A stretch of 64,000 bases of DNA from Bacillota bacterium (GCA_023441055.1 JAEZQY010000001.1:1-64000); one strand, 5' to 3'. Counted from the first letter of the stretch, positions 14,210 through 24,338 are shown. Notes: generated by a model from the sequence alone, not told the origin. Program-made: numbers and translations.

Positions 14210-16336
14210 ATGGTGGATCGAGTGAAGATGAACCCCTTCAAGAAAGTTATTCAGCACCGACAAGAGACGCTAACTAGTGTTAAGAATTACTATTCTACGT
14301 TCTCCGCATCGAAGATGAACCCATTCAAATCGGTTGGCATGAAGCTGTTCTTCAGCTTCTTCCTTAGTATCGTGTCATTCGTGCTCGTTATTGGTCTGCT
14401 ATCTTACAATACCTCCAAAGATATCGTGAAGAGCGAAGTCGCAGACGGCACACTTGCAACCGTCGAACAAGCCAACGAAAAGTTAGACATTATTCTCAAG
14501 CAATATGAACAGTTAACCATGCAGTTTATTGTCGACTCTGACCTGCAGAAGCTGTTCGTAGCGGCACTTAATCCGAATTCCGATGATTTCACCAAGTTTG
14601 ATAGCCAGCGCAATATTCAGGCTAACTTCACCCAATATACATTTACGGATTCGAATATACAGGCCATCCATCTGTTAATGTCCAATGGCCAGAACATATC
14701 GACGGGCGGAACGGTTATGGGCGCCGATCTGAGGGAGACTGATTGGTATTTGTCCGTCAGGGAGAAGAATGGCACGGTCGTATGGCTGCCAACCGCACCG
14801 GGAGGCATCATTCCTTCGTCAACGAAGGCGCCGACCTTCGGGATCGCCAGACAATTAAAGGACCCTTCTACCGGTACGGATGTCGGGATAGTTATGATTG
14901 AACTGAAGTATTCACTCTTCGAGAATGCGATTGGCAGCTTGAGCGATGTGGAGCATGATCGGCTTACTATGATCGCCGATGCAGATAACCGCATCCTATA
15001 TTCAGAGAACATCGAGCTGATCGGAAGCGATCTGAATGTGTCAATAACCGATGAAGAGTCTGCTCAATTTGAAGACGAGGATCAAGCGGGTAATGAAGCA
15101 CTAGTGGCTTTTGCTGCTTCCCAGGTTACCGGATGGACACTGATCGGCACGATTCCGATTTCGACTCTGGTTGAACCTGCACAGGTTATTCTGACCAGCA
15201 CATTAATAGTCGCGCTTATCGCGGCCGTTATTGCAATCGGGCTTAGTCTCGTAATCGTCAAGAATATCGGTTCACCGCTCGTACAGCTGCGTAATCTGAT
15301 GAAGAAGGGCGAGCAGGGCCATCTGCATGTGCGTTCGGCGATTAAGAATAGAGACGAGATCGGCGAGCTGGGCAAGAGCTTCAATGAAATGATGGAGAAG
15401 ATCACCTTCTTGGTCATGCAGACCAGCGAGTCTGCTCAACAGGTGCTAGATACGTCGGCGGAGCTGCTCGATTCATCCAGGAAGACAGCCTTGTCCGCCA
15501 AGGAAATCTCAGTGGCAACAGAAGAAATTGCTGGCGGGGCGTCAACACTAGCGCTCGAAGCAGAACGCGGCAATGATTTGACGATACATATCGGGGACCA
15601 GATGCGCAATGTGGTGGATGCCAATCTTAAGATGGGTACAGCCGCTTCCGAAGTGCGGAAGGTCAGCGAACAGGGCACAACTTACATGAATGAACTGATA
15701 CTTAAGACGAACAGCACGGAAGAGAAGACGAGAACGATGGTCGAGAAGGTCGATAAGCTCAAGGATAGCACGACATCGATCCGCAAGATTCTTGATGTGC
15801 TTAACAGCGTCGCCAAGCAGACGAACATCCTGTCGCTTAACGCGACGATCGAAGCTGCCAGAGCTGGAGCAGCGGGCAAGGGCTTCATGGTGGTAGCAGA
15901 TGAAATTCGCAAGCTGGCGGATCAATCGCGACAATCGATTGATATTGTCGCGCAGATTACGGAGACGATTCAGACGGAGATTGACGAGACAGTTGAAGTG
16001 CTCTCAGAGGCTTATCCAATGTTCCAGGAGCAGATTGTATCCGTTAAGGAAGCGGATAAGATCTTCAACGAAGTTCAGGAGAATATGAACGGATTCATCG
16101 TACAGCTCGACAGCGTCACGGAATCCATCCAGCAGCTGGAGCAATCCCAGACTATTCTATCTGAGGCGATGAGTAATGTCAGCGCAGTATCCGAGGAGTC
16201 CTCAGCGACTTCGGAGGAAGTCGCGTCGCTTAGCACAGAGCAATTGAGTGTTAGCCAGGGACTGGTATCACTCGCGGAGCGTCTGGAGACGCTCTCTACA
16301 AGCCTGAAGGAGTCGTTATCCAAGTTCACGGTATAA
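14210..16336 (+). CDS. methyl-accepting chemotaxis protein (Cache sensor)
   Basis: A 708-residue transmembrane chemoreceptor. TM1 is about 42-68 and an extracellular double-Cache-like ligand domain runs about 70-322. TM2 is about 325-352, HAMP about 353-405, and the cytoplasmic signalling coil runs to the end. The kinase-control hairpin tip reads SVAKQTNILSLNATIEAARA. The ligand is unknown. The start is uncertain: ATG 14210, GTG 14222 and ATG 14228 are all possible, and the ribosome site GGTGG fits the latter two better. It is transcribed alone between trhP2 and a strong terminator. Confidence 0.92.
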   Translation: MVDRVKMNPFKKVIQHRQETLTSVKNYYSTFSASKMNPFKSVGMKLFFSFFLSIVSFVLVIGLLSYNTSKDIVKSEVADGTLATVEQANEKLDIILKQYEQLTMQFIVDSDLQKLFVAALNPNSDDFTKFDSQRNIQANFTQYTFTDSNIQAIHLLMSNGQNISTGGTVMGADLRETDWYLSVREKNGTVVWLPTAPGGIIPSSTKAPTFGIARQLKDPSTGTDVGIVMIELKYSLFENAIGSLSDVEHDRLTMIADADNRILYSENIELIGSDLNVSITDEESAQFEDEDQAGNEALVAFAASQVTGWTLIGTIPISTLVEPAQVILTSTLIVALIAAVIAIGLSLVIVKNIGSPLVQLRNLMKKGEQGHLHVRSAIKNRDEIGELGKSFNEMMEKITFLVMQTSESAQQVLDTSAELLDSSRKTALSAKEISVATEEIAGGASTLALEAERGNDLTIHIGDQMRNVVDANLKMGTAASEVRKVSEQGTTYMNELILKTNSTEEKTRTMVEKVDKLKDSTTSIRKILDVLNSVAKQTNILSLNATIEAARAGAAGKGFMVVADEIRKLADQSRQSIDIVAQITETIQTEIDETVEVLSEAYPMFQEQIVSVKEADKIFNEVQENMNGFIVQLDSVTESIQQLEQSQTILSEAMSNVSAVSEESSATSEEVASLSTEQLSVSQGLVSLAERLETLSTSLKESLSKFTV

Positions 16337-16362
16337 TCGCATGACAATAGAACAAATTGGGG

Positions 16363-16405
16363 ACAATAGAAGCTGCCGCGCAAGTTGCGAGGCAGCTTCT
16401 ATTGT
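16363..16405 (+). terminator. terminator after chemoreceptor gene
   Basis: A perfect 15-bp stem (ACAATAGAAGCTGCC with its complement) with a further inner CGC/GCG pairing, followed by TATATA. It lies just before the PBP ribosome site. Confidence 0.85.
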
Positions 16406-16425
16406 TATATACAGGAGATAACGGC

Positions 16426-18198
16426 ATGAGCAGATATCGCCAATTTCTGATTGTAATCCTAATCAGCGGCCTTCTCTTGGGGTTGACTGGACGGCTATTC
16501 TGGCTGCAATCACGGACCGTTGCGGAGAGCTTGCTAAGCGAGCGAGGACTGGCTTACCAGGCTGTACGGCAGCGGAGAGCTGAGGTGCTGCTCGATGATG
16601 GGCGAGGAAGAATCGTCGATCGGACGGGTCAACCTCTGGTTGGGTATCCCATGCAGGCTCTACTAGTGAAGTCTGCGCTAGCGGCCGAGGACACGGAGGA
16701 ACTGTTGCAGGTGCTGGACATTGAACGCCGCCAGTGGCAGACATTCCTGGACGAGACGCGCCTGCCTGCTCTGTGGCGGCGGAGCGGTGAGCATCAGCCA
16801 ATGGGATTGACCGCTCAGCAAGCGGAGCGGCTTCATCGACTTTCGCAGCATGAGGTGAAGGTAGTGCCGTATCTACAGCGCTATCTCGAACAGCCTCTGG
16901 CTGCGCAGTTGATCGGTTACATCGGTGAAAATCCAGAACTGATTATGCAGCAGTATAAGCATCAGATTGTGGATCAACAAATCGGATACAATCAACAGAT
17001 TGGTGTGTCGGGGTTGGAGCGCAGCTTCGATCGCTTCCTCCAGGCAGTCGACCCGATTAGCTGGGGCATCTATCAAGATGGACGGTCACAGTCTGTGTAT
17101 GGTCTAGAGGATCGGTTGATCCATTCTGATAATGCTTTCTATCCATTAACTCTGCATACTACGATTGACCGCGAGCTGCAGAAGAGGATCGAGGCACTGC
17201 TTAGCCGCTATCAGATCCAGGCGGCCGGTATAGTGGTACTCGCTGCGAATTCAGGCGATATTCTAGCGATGGCTAACCTGCCTGTATTCGATCCCAATCA
17301 AGTGCTGCCTGAAAGGGGGCTATGGCGAAATCTGACCGTGTCAGCCTATGCGCCTGGCTCCGTCTTCAAGACCGTGGTGGCCGCCGCAGCGCTCGAGGCT
17401 GGCTTGACACATCCTGGTGAGCAGTTTCAGTGTGATGGGGTGTGGCATGAGCATCACCTGCGCTGCGTGAACCGATCCGGTCACGGACGCTTGACGTTGG
17501 AACAAGCCTATGCGCAATCCTGCAACCTCACATTCGCCCAGCTGGCGGTAAGAGTTGGACCAGAACGACTGGAAGCGACTGCCGCTAAGCTCGGGATGGG
17601 ACAACAAGTGGGCTGGAGCAGGCACAAGCTGCAGACACCGATTGGAATTGTCGAGCGATTCAGGCAATTGGATGCTGAACAGCCGGGTCAGATATTCGAT
17701 GCTGCGGCGAATCGCATGGATCAAGGAGCATTAGCCCGGACAGGGATTGGTCAACAGGATGTGCGTATGACACCGCTTCAAGCTGCTAGACTGAATGCGA
17801 TTATCATCAACGGTGGTTATGCTGTAACGCCTAGAATTGTCAGCGAAGTATTAACGGAACACAGGCAAGTGTATCTTACCTTCCCGCTGGAGGAGCGCAG
17901 AGAACGCCTCCTATCCGGGAGAACGGCGGCCTGGCTGGCCAATGCGATGCGATTAACAGCGCAAGCTGGTACGGCCAGGGTGCTGTCAACTGTGACAGGA
18001 GGCGCAGGGGGCAAGACAGGAACAGCAGAGGAAGGCAGTGGATCGGAGCGTTACGTGCATCAGTGGTTCACGGGCTTCGCGCCAGCGCAAGCGCCCAAGT
18101 ATACCTTTACCGTGCTTGTCCCCCGCCGCGCGCCGAATAGTCGACACCTGGCAACGACAATCGCCCAGGAGCTTGTTCAGCTGCTGGGCGAGGAGTAA
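16426..18198 (+). CDS. class B penicillin-binding protein (transpeptidase, PbpI/YrrR-like)
   Basis: A 590-residue membrane-anchored D,D-transpeptidase for peptidoglycan cross-linking. It has one N-terminal membrane segment (about 7-27), a PBP dimer domain (about 45-240) and a transpeptidase domain. The motifs are S312-V-F-K315 (in APGSVFKTVV), S365-C-N367 and K530-T-G-T. The start at 16426 is set by ACAGGAGATAACGGC; an earlier in-frame ATG lies within the terminator. B. subtilis has pbpI (yrrR) in the same neighbourhood, which supports that sub-family, but a PBP2/SpoVD-like role cannot be excluded. Confidence 0.92.
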   Translation: MSRYRQFLIVILISGLLLGLTGRLFWLQSRTVAESLLSERGLAYQAVRQRRAEVLLDDGRGRIVDRTGQPLVGYPMQALLVKSALAAEDTEELLQVLDIERRQWQTFLDETRLPALWRRSGEHQPMGLTAQQAERLHRLSQHEVKVVPYLQRYLEQPLAAQLIGYIGENPELIMQQYKHQIVDQQIGYNQQIGVSGLERSFDRFLQAVDPISWGIYQDGRSQSVYGLEDRLIHSDNAFYPLTLHTTIDRELQKRIEALLSRYQIQAAGIVVLAANSGDILAMANLPVFDPNQVLPERGLWRNLTVSAYAPGSVFKTVVAAAALEAGLTHPGEQFQCDGVWHEHHLRCVNRSGHGRLTLEQAYAQSCNLTFAQLAVRVGPERLEATAAKLGMGQQVGWSRHKLQTPIGIVERFRQLDAEQPGQIFDAAANRMDQGALARTGIGQQDVRMTPLQAARLNAIIINGGYAVTPRIVSEVLTEHRQVYLTFPLEERRERLLSGRTAAWLANAMRLTAQAGTARVLSTVTGGAGGKTGTAEEGSGSERYVHQWFTGFAPAQAPKYTFTVLVPRRAPNSRHLATTIAQELVQLLGEE

Positions 18199-18218
18199 AC
18201 TTGTTCAAGTCTGTATCT

Positions 18219-19907
18219 TTAGATTTTCATAACGCCGCCGCTGCTCGCATTCGTCACGAGCTTCGAATAGCGGGCGAGGTAACCGGTCTTAACCTTCGGT
18301 TCAAAGCCCTTCCACTCTTCTGCGCGTCTACGTTCCAGCTCTTCGTCGCTCACTTCGAGCGTAATTGTTCGGTTAATCAGATCCAGATCAATCATGTCAC
18401 CGTCATGAACGAACGCTATCGGTCCGCCTTCTGCGGCCTCAGGTGAGATATGCCCGATGCTGATTCCTCGGGATGCCCCGGAGAAACGGCCGTCTGTGAT
18501 CAGGCCGACCTTGGCGCCGAGTCCCATACCGACAATCTGCGAAGTAGGCGCGAGCATCTCAGGCATACCTGGTCCGCCCTTCGGACCTTCATAGCGGATG
18601 ACCACGACATGTCCTTCTTGAATCTTACCGCCAGCAATGCCAGCCAATGCTTCTTCCTGAGAGTCGAAGCAGATCGCCGGTCCTCTATGACGACCGCCAA
18701 CTGATGGATCGACTGCGCCGACCTTGATGATGGAGCCCTCTGGAGCTAGATTGCCAAACAGCACCGCCAGTCCGCCGCGTTCGCTGTGCGGATTATCAAT
18801 GGTATGAATGACTTCAGTGTTCTGAATCGAGCAGTTCGCGACATTCTCCTTATGCGTCTTGCCGGTGACGGTTATGTTATCACCATTGAATGCGCCTGGC
18901 TTCTTGAGCAGCTCGTGAATTACAGCGCTCACACCTCCAGCAAGATGTACATCCTCGATATGCCAATCAGAAGCAGGTGCAATCTTCGCTAGATGCGGAA
19001 CGCGGTTCGCTACCTCATTGATCCGTTCGATCGGGTAATCAATGCCTGCTTCGTGTGCCAGTGCAAGCGTGTGAAGCACCGTATTCGTCGATCCGCCCAT
19101 TGCCATATCCAACGCGAAAGCATTGTCGATTGCCTTAATATCCACGATGTCACGCGGCTTCAGGTCCATCTTGATCAATTCCATCAGCTGCTTGGCGGAT
19201 TGCTTCACGAATTCGCGACGCTCCGGCGCAACAGCCAGGATCGTGCCATTGCCAGGTAACGCGAGACCGAGCGCCTCGGCCAGACAGTTCATGGAGTTGG
19301 CCGTGAACATGCCGGAGCAGGACCCGCAGGTCGGACAGCCGTATTGCTCGAGCTCGGTCAAGCTCTGCTCATCGATCATACCGGCTTGGAACGCGCCTAC
19401 GCCTTCGAATACGGAGGTTAGAGAGATGGAACGGCCTTCCTTGGTCTTGCCGGCCTTCATCGGTCCGCCACTGACGAATACAGTCGGAATATCCACACGC
19501 AACGCGCCCATCATCATGCCTGGTGTTATCTTGTCGCAGTTCGGGATACAGACCATCCCATCGAACCAGTGAGCGGATACAACAGTCTCGAGCGAATCAG
19601 CGATAATCTCGCGGCTGGGCAGTGAGTAGCGCATGCCGATATGCCCCATCGCGATCCCGTCATCGACGCCTATCGTATTAAACTCGAATGGCACACCGCC
19701 TGCTTCGCGAATCGCATCCTTCACAATCTTGCCGAACTCTTGCAGATGGACATGTCCAGGGACAATATCAATATAAGAATTGCACACCGCGATGAACGGT
19801 TTATCGAAGTCTTCTTCCTTCACGCCCGCGGCGCGCAACAAGCTGCGATGCGGTGCGCGGTCGAAGCCTTTCTTAATCATATCTGAGCGCATTTTTTTTC
19901 TAGCCAT
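18219..19907 (-). CDS. ilvD: dihydroxy-acid dehydratase
   Basis: IlvD dehydrates 2,3-dihydroxy-isovalerate and -methylvalerate in valine and isoleucine synthesis, using an Fe-S cluster. The 562-residue protein has cluster cysteines in AVCNSY, VCIPNCDKITPGMMMG and GCPTCGSCSGMFTANSM, and a GRFSGASRGISIGHISPEAA segment near the C-terminus. I choose the second of two adjacent ATGs (19907) because AGGAGG lies 6 bases upstream of it. The frame is open to 20198 but that part lacks conserved sequence. Confidence 0.97.
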   Translation of the reverse strand: MARKKMRSDMIKKGFDRAPHRSLLRAAGVKEEDFDKPFIAVCNSYIDIVPGHVHLQEFGKIVKDAIREAGGVPFEFNTIGVDDGIAMGHIGMRYSLPSREIIADSLETVVSAHWFDGMVCIPNCDKITPGMMMGALRVDIPTVFVSGGPMKAGKTKEGRSISLTSVFEGVGAFQAGMIDEQSLTELEQYGCPTCGSCSGMFTANSMNCLAEALGLALPGNGTILAVAPERREFVKQSAKQLMELIKMDLKPRDIVDIKAIDNAFALDMAMGGSTNTVLHTLALAHEAGIDYPIERINEVANRVPHLAKIAPASDWHIEDVHLAGGVSAVIHELLKKPGAFNGDNITVTGKTHKENVANCSIQNTEVIHTIDNPHSERGGLAVLFGNLAPEGSIIKVGAVDPSVGGRHRGPAICFDSQEEALAGIAGGKIQEGHVVVIRYEGPKGGPGMPEMLAPTSQIVGMGLGAKVGLITDGRFSGASRGISIGHISPEAAEGGPIAFVHDGDMIDLDLINRTITLEVSDEELERRRAEEWKGFEPKVKTGYLARYSKLVTNASSGGVMKI

Positions 19908-20108
19908 CATGTACCTCCTGTAGGAATAAACTATAATATTCACAGTATAACTAGGGACAACGATTGTCAAGCACCCCGAGCAGCGCAGCAACTGTAAATG
20001 TAGGTATCGCCGTAATGTAAGGATCGAGTGATTGCAGCAACTAGCATACATGAATGTCCAGTAGATTAGCATATATATAAGACAGGCTTCGAATAAGGGG
20101 AAGTGTAT

Positions 20109-20705
20109 GTGCGATGGACAAGCGCTAAGATCGCTGCGATCGGAGCGGGATGCGTGATGGTCGCTTGTGGGATTGATTTCTTCTTGATCCCGTTCCACAT
20201 ATTGGACGGCGGTATAACAGGGATTGCGCTGATGATTAACTATATATGGGGACTGCCTACGGGACTTTCCTATATGGTTTGTTGCGCCCCGATCTTCGCC
20301 TTGGCATGGCTATATAATCGATCTCTCTTCTATGCCAGCATACACGGGATGTGGTTGTCATGCCTGTTGATTGATCTGTTGTATTCGAAGCAATTTCTAT
20401 TCCTCTACTATATTGAATTGACGCCGCTCAGCAGCGCACTAAGCGGCGGCCTCCTGATTGGATCAGGCATCGGTATTATTCTAAGGAGTGGAGCGAGTAC
20501 GGGTGGAGTCGATCTGGCTGTTCAACTACTGAAGGGCCGATATCCGTTGAATGCTGGACTGCTGATTGCTGTTATTGATATTCTGGTGATCTCGCTGGGG
20601 GGCCTGCTCTTCCATGCGGATACTTTTCTATTGTCAGCAATCACCGTTGTAGCAGGCGGCGCGGCAACTGGTTTGATCACGATGCGGTGGCGGCTTGGGG
20701 TTTAG
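20109..20705 (+). CDS. YitT family membrane protein lacking the C-terminal DUF2179
   Basis: A 198-residue protein with five to six membrane segments and the YitT signature (GIDFFLIPFHILDGGITGIALMI near residue 25, RSGASTGGVDL near 135). Most YitT proteins are about 280 residues with a soluble DUF2179 domain; this one stops after the last membrane segment. I take GTG at 20109, eight bases after AAGGGG, rather than GTG at 20103. Function unknown; transport has been suggested for the family. It sits between ilvD and cimA on the opposite strand. Confidence 0.82.
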   Translation: MRWTSAKIAAIGAGCVMVACGIDFFLIPFHILDGGITGIALMINYIWGLPTGLSYMVCCAPIFALAWLYNRSLFYASIHGMWLSCLLIDLLYSKQFLFLYYIELTPLSSALSGGLLIGSGIGIILRSGASTGGVDLAVQLLKGRYPLNAGLLIAVIDILVISLGGLLFHADTFLLSAITVVAGGAATGLITMRWRLGV

Positions 20706-20746
20706 CAGGGTTTAGGGTGGCATGCAGCACTGTAGTAGAGGAAGAA

Positions 20747-20787
20747 CAGGGAATCGCTGCGGCCGGTTGCGACCGAGAGATTCCCTG
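20747..20787 (-). terminator. terminator of cimA (may serve yitT-like gene too)
   Basis: Perfect 9-bp stem CAGGGAATC/GATTCCCTG, 5 bases beyond the cimA stop, followed on the minus strand by TTCTTCCT. It lies between two convergent genes. Confidence 0.75.
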
Positions 20788-20791
20788 ATGA

Positions 20792-22408
20792 TTAATGATT
20801 CACAATGCCGAGCTGTTCGGAGTCTTGATGCTCCAATTCCACTCGAGGCTTGCCGATCAGCGCATAGCGCATGGAGTCGACTAACGCATTCCAGCTGGCC
20901 TCGATGATATTCTCAGATACTCCGATTGTATTCCATGTGTGCTGGAAGTCAGTCGATTCTACGAGTACACGAACCTTAGCCGCAGTGGCGTCCTTCTCAT
21001 CGATGACACGCACCTTGTAATCGCTGAGGTGCATCTGCTTCAACTCCGGGTAATACTGGGAGAGCGCCTTCCGCAGCGCGCAGTCCAGCGCGTTAACCGG
21101 ACCGTTGCCCTCTGCAGCCGTGTAGACGACCTCGCCGTTCACCTTAAGCTTCACAATCGCTTCCGAACATACAGGCCGGTCTACAGGCTTCTCAACGAGA
21201 ATCTTGAAGGATTCTACGGAGAAGATCTCCACAAGCTGTCCAGCCGCTTCGCGCAGCAGCAGCTCAAGCGAACCATCTGCGCCTTCGAATGAATAGCCTT
21301 GGTGCTCCAAGCCCTTGATCTTCTCGATGATCTTGCGGGACTCAGCATTCTCCAGGTTGATGTTCATGCCCAGCTCCTGGGCCTTGAATACCAGATTGCT
21401 CTGTCCTGCAAGCTCCGAGACGAGCACACGCTGCTTATTCCCGACTAATTCGGGAACAATATGCTCATAGGTGCTCGCGTGCTTCAGGATCGCGGAGACG
21501 TGAATGCCGCCCTTATGCGCGAATGCTGAGCTGCCGACGAATGGTTGATTGGACGGCATATTCACGTTAGCTACTTCGTTCACATAACGAGAAGTACTGT
21601 ATAGGCTCGCTAATTGCTCATCGCTGATTACGGAATAGCCGAGCTTGAGCTGCAGATTCGGAATGATCGATACGAGGTTGGCATTGCCGCACCGCTCGCC
21701 GAAACCGTTAATCGTTCCCTGCACTTGTCTGGCTCCGGCTTGAACGGCGGCCAGAGAATTCGCAACACCCAGCTCGCAATCGTTATGTGCATGGATGCCG
21801 ACTGGCGTAGAGAAGAGCGTGCATACCCGGTTCACAATAGACGAGATCTCACCCGGCATCGAACCGCCGTTCGTATCGCACAGGACGATCCAATCCGCGC
21901 CAGCGTTCACAGCCTGTTCAATCGTCTTAAGCGCATACTCTTCATTATTCTTATAGCCATCGAAGAAATGCTCGCCGTCATAGATGACCTCGAGCCCCTT
22001 GCTCTTCAGGAATTGGATAGAATCATAGATCATGGCGAGGTTCTCTTCCAATGACGTCTGCAGCGCAGTATGTACATGGAAGTCCCAGGACTTGCCGAAA
22101 ATCGTAGCGACTGATACGCCCGATTCGATAATCTTGGCTAGATTGGGGTCATCCTCAGCTCTAGTGTCCTTGCGTCTTGTGCTGCCGAAGGCTGTTATCT
22201 TGGCGTTCTTCAGTACCAGCTGCTTCGCGCGAATGAAGAACTCGATATCCTTATTGTTGCTTCCCGGCCAGCCGCCCTCGATATATTGAACACCCAGCTC
22301 ATCCAGCCTCTGGGCGATCTTAAGCTTATCCTCAACAGACAGACTGATTCCTTCGCCCTGCGTGCCGTCTCGCAAGGTGGTGTCGAAGATCGATACTGCG
22401 TTCAACAT
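20792..22408 (-). CDS. cimA: (R)-citramalate synthase
   Basis: CimA condenses acetyl-CoA with pyruvate to give citramalate, the threonine-independent entry to isoleucine. The 538-residue protein has the HMGL-like barrel (IFDTTLRDGTQGEGISLS, IHAHNDCELGVANSLAAV, GERCGNANL) and a C-terminal LeuA allosteric domain (about 405-510). The TTLRDGTQGEG variant and the length fit CimA-type proteins better than LeuA or NifV. With ilvD nearby, it indicates isoleucine made from pyruvate. The start follows AAAGGAGTTGCACGA. Confidence 0.93.
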   Translation of the reverse strand: MLNAVSIFDTTLRDGTQGEGISLSVEDKLKIAQRLDELGVQYIEGGWPGSNNKDIEFFIRAKQLVLKNAKITAFGSTRRKDTRAEDDPNLAKIIESGVSVATIFGKSWDFHVHTALQTSLEENLAMIYDSIQFLKSKGLEVIYDGEHFFDGYKNNEEYALKTIEQAVNAGADWIVLCDTNGGSMPGEISSIVNRVCTLFSTPVGIHAHNDCELGVANSLAAVQAGARQVQGTINGFGERCGNANLVSIIPNLQLKLGYSVISDEQLASLYSTSRYVNEVANVNMPSNQPFVGSSAFAHKGGIHVSAILKHASTYEHIVPELVGNKQRVLVSELAGQSNLVFKAQELGMNINLENAESRKIIEKIKGLEHQGYSFEGADGSLELLLREAAGQLVEIFSVESFKILVEKPVDRPVCSEAIVKLKVNGEVVYTAAEGNGPVNALDCALRKALSQYYPELKQMHLSDYKVRVIDEKDATAAKVRVLVESTDFQHTWNTIGVSENIIEASWNALVDSMRYALIGKPRVELEHQDSEQLGIVNH

Positions 22409-22583
22409 GTTCGTGCAACTCCTTTTACTTAATCCCTGTCGATAAAATAAACCTTAGTTGCTAGTGATGCTAAGCATACAGGTTTTCTTATTATATCAGC
22501 TTTTTGAACGGCATGTATATGCTTCACGTATATTTTTTGTGATATGCTTAAATAAGCAGGGGCAAGATGAAAGGAAGTTGGGA

Positions 22584-23876
22584 ATGTCTACGGTAGAAGC
22601 CTCGTATCCATCCGCGGGAAGGGTCATTCTGCATATTGATATGAATGCATTCTATTGCTCTGTTCATGAGGCGGAAGAGCCCGAGCGATATAAGGATCGT
22701 GCGATCGCTGTCGCTGGCAGCGTAGAGCTTAGACGCGGGATTATTGTCACGTCCTCGTATGCTGCCAGATCTAAGGGCATTCGGACAGGGATGCAGGTTC
22801 GCGAGGCGCTGAGGCTCTGCCCGGAGTTGATCTTACTGGAGCCGAACTTCGACCTCTATCGCGTGTATTCGAAGCGATTCATGTCACTCGCTTCTGAATA
22901 CTCACCGTTAGTAGAGGCCGTATCGATCGATGAGTGCTACGTTGATATCACCGGATCGAAGCTGTTCGGTACACCGCTAGAGATTGCCGAAGGCCTGCAG
23001 CAGCGAATAGATGGCTTGTTAGGGCTGCCCTGCTCGATTGGTGTGGCTCCGAATAAGCTGCTGGCGAAGATGGCCTCGGATATGAAGAAGCCGAGGGGGC
23101 TGACCGTTCTTCGATTACGCGATGTTCCTGCTGTGCTATGGCCGCTGGGCTGCTCCGAGCTGTTCGGGATCGGCCGCAAGACAGGCGAGAAGCTCGCGAA
23201 GCTGAATATCCATACAATCGGCCAGCTTGCCCAGACCGATGAGCAGCTGCTCATCGACCACTTCGGGGTGTATGGCAATTGGATGAAGCAAGCCGCGCAT
23301 GGCATTGATCATTCACAGGTGAATCCCGTTCGCGAGCAGAGTAAGTCGATCGGTCATACGACGACCTTGCCCAAAAACTTCACGAGTCGAACGGATATTC
23401 ACAGGGTTTTCCTCAATCTGGCTGATCAAGTCTGCCGCAGGCTGCGACATCAGAAGCTGATCGCGAGCACCGTGCAGATCACGATTCGAGATCCGGAGAT
23501 GAAAACCATTACGCGTTCTCATACGCTCAGACATGCGACCGAGCATGCGGACGAGGTGTATAAGGTGGCATGCGAGCTATTCGACCGGCATTGGAAATCC
23601 GGTTCGCCGGTGCGGCTGCTGGGTATTACGCTGCAGGGACTCGAGGCCAAGAAGGATGCTGCGCTGCAGCTGGATCTGTTCGATTATGAGAAGCAGCCTG
23701 TACGAGAGAAGCTGAATGAAGCAATGGACAGACTTCGCGATAAGTATGGGGAGAGCGCTGTTCTGACAGCTGGCATGCTGAGCGAGGATCCCTCTGCCCT
23801 CATCCGTGATCATAAGCGCAGAGGAACATCGCTGCAGATGGATCATCTGCGCAATCCGGATCAGCGTGAGGATTAG
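22584..23876 (+). CDS. dinB: DNA polymerase IV (Y family)
   Basis: A 430-residue translesion polymerase. Catalytic acids are in ILHIDMNAFYCSVHEAE and VSIDECYVDITGS. The steric region YAARSKGIRTGM is present, as are the thumb helix-hairpin-helix (ELFGIGRKTGEKLAKLNIHTIGQLA) and the little-finger domain (330-430). A near-C-terminal LQLDLFDYE resembles a beta-clamp binding motif. The ATG at 22584 is preceded by AAAGGAAGTTGGGA; earlier ATGs encode no conserved sequence. Confidence 0.95.
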   Translation: MSTVEASYPSAGRVILHIDMNAFYCSVHEAEEPERYKDRAIAVAGSVELRRGIIVTSSYAARSKGIRTGMQVREALRLCPELILLEPNFDLYRVYSKRFMSLASEYSPLVEAVSIDECYVDITGSKLFGTPLEIAEGLQQRIDGLLGLPCSIGVAPNKLLAKMASDMKKPRGLTVLRLRDVPAVLWPLGCSELFGIGRKTGEKLAKLNIHTIGQLAQTDEQLLIDHFGVYGNWMKQAAHGIDHSQVNPVREQSKSIGHTTTLPKNFTSRTDIHRVFLNLADQVCRRLRHQKLIASTVQITIRDPEMKTITRSHTLRHATEHADEVYKVACELFDRHWKSGSPVRLLGITLQGLEAKKDAALQLDLFDYEKQPVREKLNEAMDRLRDKYGESAVLTAGMLSEDPSALIRDHKRRGTSLQMDHLRNPDQRED

Positions 23877-23967
23877 CTTAGCGGATAAATGGGCAATATG
23901 ATGGAGGAGGATTCATGTCAATTTGAGAATGTTCTAATCCAATAAAGATATTGGTCCTATGTGAGGT

Positions 23968-23996
23968 TTGAACTTTACAAATGAATAGAGTATATT
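23968..23996 (+). promoter_or_regulatory. ferredoxin gene promoter
   Basis: TTGAAC (23968) and TATATT (23991) with a 17-base spacer. It lies about 85 bases before the ferredoxin start. Confidence 0.6.
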
Positions 23997-24079
23997 GTAG
24001 ATTGAAAGTATGATAGTCATACTATGCAAATTATTCGCTGTATGGACAACATTAATCTTATCCTAGGAGGATACCAATC

Positions 24080-24313
24080 ATGGCAAAGTACACTTGGGTC
24101 GAAAAAGATACCTGTATCGCGTGCGGCGCATGCGGCGCAACAGCTCCTGATATCTATGATTACGATGATGAAGGACTGGCAGAGGTTGTCTTCGATGGCG
24201 ACGACAACAGAGGAGTTACCGAAATCCCTGAGGATCTGTATGATGATCTGCAAGATGCTTGCGACGGCTGCCCGACAGATTCCATCAAGGTTCAGGACAC
24301 ACCTTTCAACTAA
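24080..24313 (+). CDS. fer: [4Fe-4S] ferredoxin
   Basis: A 77-residue acidic electron carrier, closely patterned on B. subtilis Fer. Cluster ligands are the three cysteines of CIACGACGATAPD and the one in DGCPTDSIKV. Only one cluster is expected, since there is no second complete CxxCxxC set. The ATG follows CTAGGAGGATACCAATC. It is monocistronic, with its own promoter and terminator. Confidence 0.95.
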   Translation: MAKYTWVEKDTCIACGACGATAPDIYDYDDEGLAEVVFDGDDNRGVTEIPEDLYDDLQDACDGCPTDSIKVQDTPFN

Positions 24314-24338
24314 GCTTGTATATGGCATTTGCACAATT

